Virus record (IMG/VR): IMGVR_UViG_3300029286_000018
Coordinates: 30,350 to 94,349 of that record
Source of the DNA: a virus
DNA: 64,000 bases
Reading direction: 5' to 3' (one strand)
Part shown: positions 22,603-31,931 of the stretch, in pieces
Layout of the letters: each line of letters opens with the position of its first letter
Numbering within the stretch: the first letter of the stretch is position 1
Position numbers and translations under genes: made by a program
Notes under the pieces: model-generated
Database searches by the model: none
Told to the model about the DNA's origin: nothing
The model's input: only the letters and a program-made list of their open reading frames with translations

Positions 22603-25533
22603 ATGAAAAATTTATTCCACATAAACAGTATTTATCATACAGCCGCTAAAAATAGCAAGGGCTTAGGGTCTTCTGAAAAAGGCATTAATGTCAATGCCCT
22701 TAAACAAGAAGCTATTGCTATGATTAAACAACACCTAAATGAAAAAAAAACTGTTAACTCTATTCAGGCTGATCCTCGATTTACGGCAATCCAAGAGTTA
22801 TTGGCGATGGATGGATCTGACGATGCCAATGATGCTCTAGATACGATATTGACCATGTTAACTTCACATTATGTGGACCCAACGAGTGAGCCGGTAGAAG
22901 ACTGGAGGAAAGCTACTGAACTTAGTATTAACGTAAATAGTGATCCCTATAAACTTCTTACTAGATTAAATCAGGTTGCATCTGAAAAAATTTCTATAGT
23001 TATTAATGACTTTAGGAATTTTAACACTGCTCCATATGTAAACTGCGCTGACCCAGGAACTCGTAATTGGGCGTTATCTTATGCTAATACTAAAGCGAGA
23101 CATCAGGACGAGTATTATCAAGCGCTGGGTGACTTAGAAGGCCGAAAATTATGGTTTGTTGCAGAAGACTTTTTTAGTGCTAATGCTCCTGTTGTGTATA
23201 CGTATTACGCTCATGACCCATCAAAGCTTGCCGCTATAAATAACTATATGCTACAACGTTTTAATCTTTATGCAAATCGTAGCACATCATCAGGAGGTTA
23301 CGATGCAGAAAAGTTGCGTAAATCTTTACAGGGCGCGGTAGATGGCCCTTTGAAGGCTGCTCCTTGGCATCTGAATAGGTATTTTGAAAATGGTAAGGAA
23401 CATTTATTTGCTGAAAAATTACTTGCAGACTTTACTGAAAGATTAGCTCAAGAAGATCCTCAGGCAATGTGTGCCTTAATGGCTCGTATGCGAATTTACT
23501 TACACGGACATGAAGACGTGAAAAAATTATTTACTAAAGAACCTGAGTCAACTGATGGAGGATTAGCTGATTTTGATGAAAAAGCGCGATTTAGAAAAGA
23601 TGAAGCAAAAGAAAATCTATCTTTATCGGAATCTCTTCACGGCAGGGCTACTAAAGAAGTCGCTAAAACAGGCATAGTGGTTGGCGACAATTTGCTATCT
23701 GATGGCCCTGATTCTATTTCATATGAGTTTAATAAAGTATTCACAGAATATAATGAAGGCTTGCAAGGGATGCTTAATCTTACAAATCAGCAAGCGCATC
23801 CAATAAAATACGCACAGCTTGTTGCTCATAATGCAGATTTTCAAGATGCTGCTGCGCAGGCGCAAGAGAAAATAAATACTTGGAAATACAACTACAAGTA
23901 TGAAAAAAATATGAGAACTCAAAACGGCCAGTATGATAATAGATGGCGTGCATCTAATGTTGATATAATGTTCAATAGGGCCTTCTCGTCCGGATACATT
24001 GATGACCAGAATAGATTAAGATTTATGTTTAGTGGTAAAAATAAAATAGTCAACATAAAAATATATTTAAAGCCTAGTGCTAGTATTGTCAAGCATGACT
24101 CTAATGGCAGGGTTATTCGTAACACCAAACCAAGAACATGGACAGTAGATTTAATTGATGTAAGCTTTAGCTGGGCGTCACTTGATAAAAATGGGCTGAC
24201 TGGCAATACTGCAACTGGCTTTTTAATTCGTGATGCGTCAAAGGGCGATAATCAAATATCGGTAAATAATGCGTCCGTTTTTAAATCTAATGATCAAGTT
24301 TTTATTGCCTCTTCTCAATCTGTTGGAAGTGAAAATGTAGATGAGGCTGTTTATGAAGCTGATTTGGTTGTATCAAAAATTATTGATAACCAAAATATTT
24401 TGTTAAAATCTCCATTGCGTTTTAATTGGGATATGACTAGAAATCCATTTGTGCGCTTGAAGTCTGATAAATCGAAAAAAATTCCTGAATATATTTCTGA
24501 GGTAGGTGGTGATTGTTTGGAAGACGAGATTACTGTCTCTAAAAACATAAAAAATACTGCAAATCCTGCGGATTTTCCAAGTGGTCCATTTACCACTTTA
24601 AGTTCTTCTTATTTAGAGGATAAGGATAGGGAAGACATCTCATTAGCTGCTAGTATAGTTCGTGAAGAGCTAGCAGAAAATTTTCATTTATTGAAACCAT
24701 TATCTGCTGGTTTCAAGCAAGGTTGGGGAGACAAAACTCCTGCAGATGGTATGCGTAACCTGCAGAGAAATAATCCTGCAGAATACGCAAGCTATGTATC
24801 TTTGGTGAACGTAATAGTCGGGTACCTTAAGAGAAAACTAGTACATTTTCAAGAGAAGTCTGGGCTGACAGATGAGGCGATTGAATGCTATGTATCAATT
24901 GGAAATCCGTCTTTGCAAGCATCAATAAAAAAGCTTAATGACGCCATCGCCGATCCATCGAATGCAGATGATAAGAATAGACTCCAAGTTTCCTTAAAAG
25001 AGCTAACTATGGCAAAAGATCTATTTGATATAGTATTGATTGGTGGCAAAGACTCTTCATTTAAAGGTAAGCCTGGTGCAATGGATATCATAAAATGGTT
25101 TGAAACAAGTGTAATAGCTTTGATAGAAAGTGACAAACTTGAAAAAATACTTAAAAATACTCAAAATAGACAATTATATGAAATGATTCAAAGGCAATCA
25201 GCTGTGATTATGAAAAAGGAGCTTGAAAAAATTGATGATTTTCATGTACTAGATTTTGCTGCAACGATAATGCGTGGATCAAATGCTTCTGCAGAAAAAC
25301 AAGCTTGTAGAGTTGAAAGAAAAAACTTTGAGCCATACATGCTTAGATATCTTGAGTCAAACCCAAATGTTAAAATCTTGTACAATGCAATGTTTGGAGG
25401 ATGCAAACCTGATGAGAATAAGCAAGCAGATTGCGAAGACTGTTATAAAAAGACATCTAGCTTGTCTTCTGGCATTTATGAAAGTATTGATCAGTGGTTA
25501 AGACATATTGCTAGAAAGACATACCTTGAATGA
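22603..25533 (+). CDS. Large structural protein of unknown function, 976 aa
   Basis: The ATG at 22603 has a perfect TTAGGAGA site five bases upstream, so I prefer it to a TTG at 22588. It begins MKNLFHINSIYHTAAKNSK. The N-half is mostly helical, with conserved-looking segments such as YYAHDPSKLAAI. Near residues about 545-615 it contains a beta module like those in the genes at 27287 and 28309. The C-terminal part has a cysteine cluster (GGCKPDE, DCEDCYKK). No enzymatic motif. It is large and in a connector region, so I infer a virion protein. Confidence 0.75.
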   Translation: MKNLFHINSIYHTAAKNSKGLGSSEKGINVNALKQEAIAMIKQHLNEKKTVNSIQADPRFTAIQELLAMDGSDDANDALDTILTMLTSHYVDPTSEPVEDWRKATELSINVNSDPYKLLTRLNQVASEKISIVINDFRNFNTAPYVNCADPGTRNWALSYANTKARHQDEYYQALGDLEGRKLWFVAEDFFSANAPVVYTYYAHDPSKLAAINNYMLQRFNLYANRSTSSGGYDAEKLRKSLQGAVDGPLKAAPWHLNRYFENGKEHLFAEKLLADFTERLAQEDPQAMCALMARMRIYLHGHEDVKKLFTKEPESTDGGLADFDEKARFRKDEAKENLSLSESLHGRATKEVAKTGIVVGDNLLSDGPDSISYEFNKVFTEYNEGLQGMLNLTNQQAHPIKYAQLVAHNADFQDAAAQAQEKINTWKYNYKYEKNMRTQNGQYDNRWRASNVDIMFNRAFSSGYIDDQNRLRFMFSGKNKIVNIKIYLKPSASIVKHDSNGRVIRNTKPRTWTVDLIDVSFSWASLDKNGLTGNTATGFLIRDASKGDNQISVNNASVFKSNDQVFIASSQSVGSENVDEAVYEADLVVSKIIDNQNILLKSPLRFNWDMTRNPFVRLKSDKSKKIPEYISEVGGDCLEDEITVSKNIKNTANPADFPSGPFTTLSSSYLEDKDREDISLAASIVREELAENFHLLKPLSAGFKQGWGDKTPADGMRNLQRNNPAEYASYVSLVNVIVGYLKRKLVHFQEKSGLTDEAIECYVSIGNPSLQASIKKLNDAIADPSNADDKNRLQVSLKELTMAKDLFDIVLIGGKDSSFKGKPGAMDIIKWFETSVIALIESDKLEKILKNTQNRQLYEMIQRQSAVIMKKELEKIDDFHVLDFAATIMRGSNASAEKQACRVERKNFEPYMLRYLESNPNVKILYNAMFGGCKPDENKQADCEDCYKKTSSLSSGIYESIDQWLRHIARKTYLE

Positions 25534-25720
25534 TAGTCAAATTAATTTATCTTGTGTGTGCGAGCATTGTTCAAAAACAGTGAGTGATAATATCAAGATA
25601 GAGCTTAATTTTGCAAGTAAGATTATTTACTGGTATTGCCCTGAGTGTAAGCAAATGAACGAAATAGATTTTAAGTCTCTTAAGGATTTAAAAGCACTTC
25701 CCAAGATGAGGTTAATGTAA
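25526..25720 (+). CDS. Small zinc-ribbon protein, 64 aa
   Basis: I place the start at TTG 25526, giving an 8-nt overlap with the previous stop as at several other junctions; TTG 25508 is an alternative. The protein has CVCEHC early and CPEC later, a C4 zinc ribbon, with YWYCPECKQM between beta strands. The end is basic and short (KALPKMRLM). It probably binds zinc, perhaps helping assembly. Its stop overlaps the next ATG (TAATG). The function is unknown. Confidence 0.65.
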   Translation: MNDSQINLSCVCEHCSKTVSDNIKIELNFASKIIYWYCPECKQMNEIDFKSLKDLKALPKMRLM

Positions 25721-26223
25721 TGTACAGTATAGTAAACACTTCTGGAAGATATTTGAGCATACAGGATTTAAGAATAATGCTTTCTCCAAGAGAGCGTATT
25801 GATTTAGATAATGTTTGTGAGAGAAGAGAGATTGAGAGTAGCGTTCATCTTAAATCTGCGCTTAAAAAAGGTTACATTAAGGTGGTGATTAAAGATCGCG
25901 AAGGCTTTGATCCTAACCAGTCAGTTAGCTCTCCTAGTGTGATCACAAAAGATGACCTTGACAGAGTTAAGCAGGACATTGCTGGCATTATTAAAGAGGC
26001 TCTTTCTTCCATAAAAGTTGTTGGGTCTTCCAATGAGACAGTTCCTCAAGTAAACGTCAATGTTGGTGGGATAGAAATGTCAGATACTATTTTAGAAGCA
26101 ATACATAAAAAAACAGTTGATAGGTTAATGATAAATTCTGAAAAAGCAGTTGAAGTAAAGCAATCAAAAACTAACAATGTTAATATGGATAAAAATCTCG
26201 ACGAGCTTGAGGGCTTATTATAG
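25720..26223 (+). CDS. Putative virion protein, 167 aa, with an N-terminal module shared with a glycosyltransferase
   Basis: Coupled by TAATG to the gene before. Residues about 3-55 form a small module: IVNTSGRYLSIQDLRIML, PRERIDL, then S.HLKSALKKG. The same pattern begins the glycosyltransferase at 15770. The middle is a helical linker (DDLDRVKQDIAGIIKEAL). The C-terminus is Asn/Lys-rich, with VNVNVGGIEMSD. It has no catalytic motif. It may be a virion-docking or scaffold-like component. The next gene starts nine bases after the stop. Confidence 0.7.
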   Translation: MYSIVNTSGRYLSIQDLRIMLSPRERIDLDNVCERREIESSVHLKSALKKGYIKVVIKDREGFDPNQSVSSPSVITKDDLDRVKQDIAGIIKEALSSIKVVGSSNETVPQVNVNVGGIEMSDTILEAIHKKTVDRLMINSEKAVEVKQSKTNNVNMDKNLDELEGLL

Positions 26224-26231
26224 GAGTAGTT

Positions 26232-27287
26232 ATGTCAATATCAGTAGGCTATGATGTCGGTACAATGTTTTGTCAAATGGCTAAGCAGGACTCAGGTGGA
26301 TCCACTGCCATGTCCACTATTCGCAATGCTTTCGTTGAAATTCCAGAATCAGAAGATGTTGAGGAAGTTCTTTCTCGCAATGGATGGCAATGGGTTCGTG
26401 ACGGGAAAAGTGTTTTTGTTATTGGAGAAGATAGCGTTCAGGTTGCAAAGTTATTTCCAGGCAAAGTTGAGATACGTCGCCCTCTTCAGGATGGAGTTTT
26501 GAACAAGAACGAAGAGAAGAAAAATATAGTTCTCGCTTCTATCATAGAAAGTCAGTTAGGTAAGGCTATAGGTGAAGGTTCTGTTGTTGCAACTTGTATA
26601 TCTTCTCCGTGCATAGATGGTAGCGGAGACAGCACTTTTCATACTGCTCGTTTGAAGGGCATGTTCTCTAGACTTGGTTGGAACGTAAAGGTAATTGAGG
26701 AGGCTCTTGCTGTAGTTCTTAGCGAAAGACCTTGCGTAATTGATGACGATGGATCTGAAGTTCCTTATTCAGGTATAGGTATGAGTTTTGGAGCTGGTAG
26801 GGCTAACTGCATGCTAGCGTTTAAGGGAATGCCAATACTGGGAATGAGTGTTTCAAGATCTGGCGACTGGATTGATAAAATGGTTAGCGAACAGACTGGA
26901 GTTCCTATTGCTCAGGTAATGGAGACAAAAGAAAAGAAACTAGATTTTAATAAAATTGATATGGATAATGATGTAATGTTTGCCCTTGATGCTTATTATG
27001 ACGCCATGCTTAAGCATGTTTTCTCTTTATTTGCTAAAAAATTCAAAGAAGTAAAAAGCGATTTTAACAAACCGCTCGACATCGTTTTGGCTGGCGGAAC
27101 AAGCATGCCAAGTGGATTTGATAAAAAAGTTGATTCTATTGTAAGGTCTTTTGATCTTCCTTTCAAAATAAACTCAGTTAGAAAAAGTAAAGACCCAAGA
27201 AATTCAGTTGTTACTGGCTTGCTAACTCAGGCAGAAATAGTAAGACGTAAGTTGGAAAAAGGACAAATAACAAAGGATAGCATTTAA
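26232..27287 (+). CDS. MreB/ParM-like actin-fold (ASKHA) protein, 351 aa
   Basis: The nucleotide-binding motifs of actin-like proteins are in order. Phosphate-1 is GYDVGT (D8-T11). RPLQDGVL (about 83-90) is very like MreB. Phosphate-2 is GIGMSFGAGR (181-190), where the usual Asp is Ser185 and the usual Gly-Thr end is Gly-Arg. The adenosine motif is VLAGGTSMP (285-293). It has no membrane-binding helix. Phage actin-like proteins usually segregate or position DNA, but this gene is in the connector operon with overlapping starts, so a virion or assembly role is possible. Altered phosphate-2 residues suggest weak hydrolysis. GAGTAG precedes the ATG. Confidence 0.85.
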   Translation: MSISVGYDVGTMFCQMAKQDSGGSTAMSTIRNAFVEIPESEDVEEVLSRNGWQWVRDGKSVFVIGEDSVQVAKLFPGKVEIRRPLQDGVLNKNEEKKNIVLASIIESQLGKAIGEGSVVATCISSPCIDGSGDSTFHTARLKGMFSRLGWNVKVIEEALAVVLSERPCVIDDDGSEVPYSGIGMSFGAGRANCMLAFKGMPILGMSVSRSGDWIDKMVSEQTGVPIAQVMETKEKKLDFNKIDMDNDVMFALDAYYDAMLKHVFSLFAKKFKEVKSDFNKPLDIVLAGGTSMPSGFDKKVDSIVRSFDLPFKINSVRKSKDPRNSVVTGLLTQAEIVRRKLEKGQITKDSI

Positions 27288-28012
27288 TGGGATATTGTAC
27301 TCCACAACTTGTTCAGCGCATTTTAGTGCAATCTTTAACGTCTGCCACTACTCCTACGACTACTGGTAAAGGTTCTTTGCTGAACTTTGGCAACAGTATT
27401 GATAAGAATCTCATCACAGATGAAATAATGAATCAGCACATCAATATTGCTGATACTTTCATTAACAGTACTCTGAGTGTTCTTTATAAAACTCCGTTAA
27501 GAGAAATTGCTGACATTGAGTGCAAGCTCGCTGTTGACATTGATGTATACAATAATGAGGTGATACTTGTTTCTCCTCAAGCTAATGTATTTGTCCCAGG
27601 AGATATCATCGTAATTAATGATGGTGTTTATGAAGATAAGCTGACAGTATCAAGTATTATTGGTGATAATATTCTAAAGTTTGATGACATTATAGCGGGT
27701 ATTTTCTCAGCAGATTCTACAAGAATCTTAAGAGTTAGATTCCCAGACCCTATCCCAAATACGAGCGCAAGATTGGCTGCAGCAAGTATCTATGACAGAT
27801 ATTTTTCTGCACAATCAACAAGCCAGCAGTCTGATTTTGCCAAGACTCTTAAGAGTATGTGTAGGGCTGATTTGAATAATATCTTAAACGGACGTGCAGT
27901 TCTTCATGGTCAGCATAGAATTGGCGATAGATTCTTAAACTCGCACCTTAAGGACCGTTATGGCCTCAGGGGTATGGAGAGTGATTCTACAAGAGATGTG
28001 GGTGAATTCTAA
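27287..28012 (+). CDS. Head-tail connector-like protein with inserted beta module, 241 aa
   Basis: The N-terminal (YCTPQLVQRIL, DEIMNQHINIADTFIN) and later (RLAAASIYDRYFS) segments follow the helical pattern of gp6/gp36-like head-tail connectors. Inserted between them, about residues 85-150, is a beta module: EVILVSPQANVFVPGDIIVI, then VSSIIGDNILKFDD. The same module recurs in neighbouring genes. Coupled by 1-nt overlaps at both ends. Assignment as connector is from pattern and position; a neck protein is the alternative. Confidence 0.72.
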   Translation: MGYCTPQLVQRILVQSLTSATTPTTTGKGSLLNFGNSIDKNLITDEIMNQHINIADTFINSTLSVLYKTPLREIADIECKLAVDIDVYNNEVILVSPQANVFVPGDIIVINDGVYEDKLTVSSIIGDNILKFDDIIAGIFSADSTRILRVRFPDPIPNTSARLAAASIYDRYFSAQSTSQQSDFAKTLKSMCRADLNNILNGRAVLHGQHRIGDRFLNSHLKDRYGLRGMESDSTRDVGEF

Positions 28013-28305
28013 TGCCTTCACAAGATATAAGTAACTTGCAAAAAGAATTAAAACAGCTGCATGACTCATTGAATGTGCTGAAAGAAATTAAAATGAATAA
28101 GCCTATTTCATCAATGTCTTCTTCTGTGTTCTCTACCAGAGAAGCCGCTAAAGCTTCTGCTCCTTTTAGACCAGAACCTACAAAATCGCTATCCACCGAA
28201 GAAGTGGAAAAATTAGTGACAAATGAATCTGATATGGTTGATTATGTTGAAAATTTAGTATCTAAAAATTTGGATGATGTTATTGGAAAAATGTTAGGCG
28301 ATTAA
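28012..28305 (+). CDS. Small coiled-coil-like protein, 97 aa
   Basis: Starts with TAATG coupling. The first part is a charged helix (LQKELKQLHDSLNVLKEIK), likely coiled-coil, then a Ser/Pro/Ala-rich linker and a second helix (STEEVEKLVTNES). There are no cysteines. It lies between two connector-like proteins, so it may be an assembly chaperone or neck component. No family recognised. Confidence 0.65.
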   Translation: MPSQDISNLQKELKQLHDSLNVLKEIKMNKPISSMSSSVFSTREAAKASAPFRPEPTKSLSTEEVEKLVTNESDMVDYVENLVSKNLDDVIGKMLGD

Positions 28306-28308
28306 TAT

Positions 28309-29208
28309 ATGGAAGAAGTACTTGATAGTCTTAGAAAAATAATCAACAGGTGGGTAAATACAGAAGTCGATCTCACTGAAGACGCTGAGGTCGGTGACGT
28401 ACTATTAAAAGTAAAAACTGCGATGCGCTTTAGAGATGGTGACGAGGTAATGCTAACTGATGGAAATGAATTTGAGCACCCTCTCTACGTAAAGAGTGTA
28501 GTTGATGAAACTACCATTGAGTTGGCTTCTTCTCTTAAGTTTGTGTGGTCTGTTTCTAAAGGAAGTAAAGTTAAAAAAGCAGTTGCTGGCAAGCTTGTTC
28601 AGAGTATTTTCTTAGGTGAGCCAAATGTAATTCAAAGATTCCCAGCCATCGTGGTGGTTGGAGATAATCAAAATTCACAATGGACTACTTTTGAGTCAAC
28701 GACTGAAACATATGATGTAAGTATATCTTCATATATTGAAGACAGTACTTTAGAAGATGGATATAGGGCATTGATGCGGATGACAAAGCTTATTGAATTT
28801 GGATTAAAAAGAAATATGTTTCCATTAGTGGGTGAACGTTCTCATGCTTCAATTATTCAGCCTATTGCTCCAGGTGATATATATTTAAAAGTTGATAGCA
28901 CTGCAGGAATGGTCTCAGAGCAGCTAATACTTCTTGAAAGTACCTTCCGAGCAGAGCAGGTTGTCATTAAGAGTATCCTTGATGAAAGCACAATCGAATT
29001 GGTGCAGGGCGCATATTACCCATATCCTTTAATTGACGATCCTCGTGCAATAATAGTGACAAGGTTCTTGTATAAGTGTTGGCCAAAAACAATTAATTAT
29101 GGATTTGTCCATAAGGACACATTACTTAAGGCTAGCAAAATTAGTTGGTCTGGCGAAGAAATTCAACAGCATGGCCCTATCGGATGGTGGGATACTCCGA
29201 GAAATTAA
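28309..29208 (+). CDS. Tail-completion/neck-like protein with two beta modules, 299 aa
   Basis: Residues about 20-95 and 183-250 each carry the same beta module (LLKVKTAMRFRDGDEVML, then SVVDETTIEL; and IYLKVDSTAGMVSEQLILL, then SILDESTIEL). Between them lies a helix-strand domain (YDVSISSYIED, then GYRALMRMTKLIEFGL) like phage tail-terminator/completion proteins. It sits in the operon after the connector. Name inferred from order and pattern. No catalytic site. Confidence 0.7.
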   Translation: MEEVLDSLRKIINRWVNTEVDLTEDAEVGDVLLKVKTAMRFRDGDEVMLTDGNEFEHPLYVKSVVDETTIELASSLKFVWSVSKGSKVKKAVAGKLVQSIFLGEPNVIQRFPAIVVVGDNQNSQWTTFESTTETYDVSISSYIEDSTLEDGYRALMRMTKLIEFGLKRNMFPLVGERSHASIIQPIAPGDIYLKVDSTAGMVSEQLILLESTFRAEQVVIKSILDESTIELVQGAYYPYPLIDDPRAIIVTRFLYKCWPKTINYGFVHKDTLLKASKISWSGEEIQQHGPIGWWDTPRN

Positions 29209-29213
29209 TATCT

Positions 29214-30362
29214 ATGAAGATATTAATAATTGGTCCATCGCCCTACATGCATCATGATCCTGGTTTAATAGTAAGAGATGTTCTTGAGCAAGCAAGTGCT
29301 GACCATACATTGTATGGGTGTTTTTTTCATCACGATTTTTCTAAACATCCAGTTGATCACGTACAAAACTATGTACACGGAGAAGTTTCTGTGCCATCTA
29401 AGTGGATAGACAATTCGCAGGCTAATGCTGCGGTTATAGATACTTATGACTGCATTATGGATAATGAAATTGAAGCAGTTGTAAGTGTTGGTTCTACAAT
29501 GGAGTCAGAATTTATTAGAGCTGCAATAGAAACTTCTGGTAAATCTTTACCGTGGTTTCATGTAATGTCCATGTCAAATCACATGCATGATGATCGTTAT
29601 TCTGAAACTTTAAATGCGATTTCTCACATATGGACTTATTCTGAATCTCAGAAAGAAAACATACAGTCAAAGTGTGGAGTGTTAGAAGATAATATTTCTG
29701 TGTTGTCAAGACGTAGTGAGCTTTTATCTCAATCTAATAGTGAGAAAAAATGTGATCTCGTCTTTGGTGGATGGAATACCGAATCCTACAACTTGCGGTC
29801 AATCTTCGAAGCTGCATCATTAACCACATCATCTGTTAAGTGTTTGACAAATTATTTCGAGCATGGCGATTTCGATCTTGACAAGATGGGAAATTATTTT
29901 TTCCCAAAGATTAATCTATTCCCATCCGATTTTGCAAGCTTATTTGAAAAGCCATCGTTTTCTCAGTGGGATGATTTTATAGAAAATTCATATGTATTTG
30001 TTGATATGAGCATGACTCAGAACGGTTGCTCTACCCTAAAAAGGGCATGGAAGTCTGGTGCTCAATGCGTGGTTATAGATACACCTAGACACAGAGAGAT
30101 GGCTAGCCAGATGCCTGGTATCATTTTAGTAAAATCCTCTGTGTTTTTTAGTTTATCTGGGATTAAGCTGTATGTTCCAGATCATCTATTATTAAATCTA
30201 ATATTGTCAGACATTTTGCAGGATAAACATACAAAAGTCTGCAAACCATCTATAAGTAACGAATCTAAAGAAAAAGAACAGAAGGAATTCAGCAATTTAT
30301 TAAATAAATTAATACGAATAGCATCTTTAGGAAGGTTTCTAGATCTAGAGTCAATAACATAG
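29214..30362 (+). CDS. Glycosyltransferase-like GT-B protein, degenerate, 382 aa
   Basis: I chose ATG 29214, just after the previous stop, which gives a Rossmann start MKILIIGPSPYMHHDPG. The second half (VFVDMSMTQNGCSTLKRAWKSG, then AQCVVIDTPRHREM) resembles the donor-binding half of GT-B enzymes, but lacks the EX7E signature, so catalysis is uncertain. The SYVFVDM strand and a late helical region are typical of the fold. It stands between connector and tail-tube genes, suggesting virion glycosylation or a structural use of the fold. Confidence 0.7.
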   Translation: MKILIIGPSPYMHHDPGLIVRDVLEQASADHTLYGCFFHHDFSKHPVDHVQNYVHGEVSVPSKWIDNSQANAAVIDTYDCIMDNEIEAVVSVGSTMESEFIRAAIETSGKSLPWFHVMSMSNHMHDDRYSETLNAISHIWTYSESQKENIQSKCGVLEDNISVLSRRSELLSQSNSEKKCDLVFGGWNTESYNLRSIFEAASLTTSSVKCLTNYFEHGDFDLDKMGNYFFPKINLFPSDFASLFEKPSFSQWDDFIENSYVFVDMSMTQNGCSTLKRAWKSGAQCVVIDTPRHREMASQMPGIILVKSSVFFSLSGIKLYVPDHLLLNLILSDILQDKHTKVCKPSISNESKEKEQKEFSNLLNKLIRIASLGRFLDLESIT

Positions 30363-30381
30363 GGTGGAGGAATTAATCAAA

Positions 30382-30768
30382 ATGGCAAGCATCTCTTTTA
30401 GTAAGTATAAAATAATTTCTGACAACATAGGTGACGCTCGCACTTCCATACTGTCGGCAATCGACAATATGTTTGCCGCCGTTTATGAGGTAGCTGTACT
30501 TGACGATGTCCAGTCTACTCTAGATCTTCTACAGCCCATGTTTGCCGCCTATCAGCTGGCAGATCAGACGCTTCGTAGTATCAATACTTTTACTTCTGCA
30601 GTCACAGCTTTGAATAACCACGTTGTGCGTAGAAATTCGTCTTATACAACAGTCAATGATTTTTTGGCTGCAAATAATGCGGATCAAGTAGGCAACAAGC
30701 TAGATCCAGAGTTTATAGATATTTCAAACACGCTTGGATACGCAGTTCAATCTAAGTATTCTGCGTAA
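30382..30768 (+). CDS. Small helical virion protein, 128 aa
   Basis: ATG 30382 follows GGAGG (30366-30370), 11 bases away; I prefer it to GTG 30364. The protein is helical and Ala-rich with no cysteines (SILSAIDNMFAAVYEVAVL). It ends YAVQSKYSA. It is directly before the tail-tube gene, so a tail- or neck-assembly protein is plausible, but nothing specific is seen. Confidence 0.68.
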   Translation: MASISFSKYKIISDNIGDARTSILSAIDNMFAAVYEVAVLDDVQSTLDLLQPMFAAYQLADQTLRSINTFTSAVTALNNHVVRRNSSYTTVNDFLAANNADQVGNKLDPEFIDISNTLGYAVQSKYSA

Positions 30769-30787
30769 TTAATAATAGAGGAGTAGC

Positions 30788-31897
30788 ATGTCAGTAGAAG
30801 GACAACCATCATTTAGCGTTCCTCCACCGTTGGGTCTTGCAGATCCAACGGCTCGTCCAGCATATGCTGGATATTCAGGCTTTGTAACATACGAGGCCAC
30901 TCTTGGCGGTGCACTTAAGAAATATTTGCTACGCGCAGATCGCTGCAGCTTGAAGGGCACGCAAGCGATTGATACTGTCAAAGATATTGATGGTTCTATT
31001 GATTCAACCAGATATGCTTTAAAGTCTTTTGAAGTAAACGGGGACGTATCATTCAATCTAGACTCTGCTCCAGACAGCGTTGGGTATAAAGCTTTTGCTC
31101 AGCTTTATTCAGATACAGTGTTGCGCAGTGCAGATGGTAGACTAAAGATTAGAGAGGTTCCTGGATCTCGCAATATGCTGGTGCGCTACAACAGCGAAGT
31201 TTCTTATAGATATCTTGATATAGTTCCAAGCAAAATGAGCATTGAATGTGCTGCTGGTGAAGCATTGCGTGTCTCCGTATCCTTCATGGGTAGAGGCCGT
31301 GAGGGGCCATTTGATGGCACTACAGCTGTCATGGGTGATGGTCTTGGCGCTACCGTGGACGGTAGTGTCAATGTTGCTCCCGTGCGCGTAGTCACATATA
31401 ACGACGTTACTATTGACATAGAGTCTGCCCCTATTTCAACAGGCGTTGTTGTCAATACTCCTCCTAGCATTACTCGTCTCCCTTTAGTTAAGAGCTTTAA
31501 AGTTGATATCGACAACGCTGTTGAGGCTGTTCATACGCTCAGCGGAACTCTCGCTGCATATGACCTTGTTGCTAAGAAAAGAACAATTAGTGGAAGCATA
31601 ACATTCTTGGGTAGAAACAGAGACATTGGTGACTACGCATTGTATAATGAAATTGGTCAAACTTCACGTGCCAACTTGCTGTTTAATGTAAGATTTGGCA
31701 ACGTGACAAAGACTTTGTTCAAGTTACGTGGCGTGGTCTTTAAGATTGAGTCTATGGATCTCACTAATGACGTTCTAAACTCAACTATGGAATTTATGGC
31801 TCTTGGAGATCAAGCATTTAACTATGAATCTATTTCAGCTCTTGAAACTCCAAACACCAGTGCCAACGGATCTCAACATCCGTACCCATTCATTTAA
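30788..31897 (+). CDS. Major tail tube protein, 369 aa
   Basis: A GAGGAG site precedes the ATG. The sequence has the beta-rich pattern of phage tail tube proteins: FEVNGDVSFNLDS, then SYRYLDIVPSKMSIECAAGE, a Gly-rich loop, VKSFKVDIDNAVE and TISGSITFLGRN, ending with a conserved FKIESMDLTND. Codons are expression-optimised relative to neighbours. It lies upstream of the chaperone pair and tape measure, exactly as in siphoviruses. The absence of a sheath gene nearby supports a non-contractile tail. The gene is followed by a hairpin that may reduce read-through. Confidence 0.85.
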   Translation: MSVEGQPSFSVPPPLGLADPTARPAYAGYSGFVTYEATLGGALKKYLLRADRCSLKGTQAIDTVKDIDGSIDSTRYALKSFEVNGDVSFNLDSAPDSVGYKAFAQLYSDTVLRSADGRLKIREVPGSRNMLVRYNSEVSYRYLDIVPSKMSIECAAGEALRVSVSFMGRGREGPFDGTTAVMGDGLGATVDGSVNVAPVRVVTYNDVTIDIESAPISTGVVVNTPPSITRLPLVKSFKVDIDNAVEAVHTLSGTLAAYDLVAKKRTISGSITFLGRNRDIGDYALYNEIGQTSRANLLFNVRFGNVTKTLFKLRGVVFKIESMDLTNDVLNSTMEFMALGDQAFNYESISALETPNTSANGSQHPYPFI

Positions 31898-31902
31898 AAT
31901 GT

Positions 31903-31926
31903 CGATAGAACATTGAGGTTCTATCG
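31903..31926 (+). terminator. Perfect hairpin after the tail-tube gene, possible weak terminator
   Basis: CGATAGAAC (31903-31911) and GTTCTATCG (31918-31926) pair perfectly over 9 bp with loop ATTGAG. The downstream T run is short (TATTTG). It could be a partial terminator that lowers expression of the next genes, or hide GAGG (31915-31918), the only Shine-Dalgarno near the GTG at 31932. Confidence 0.5.
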
Positions 31927-31931
31927 TATTT

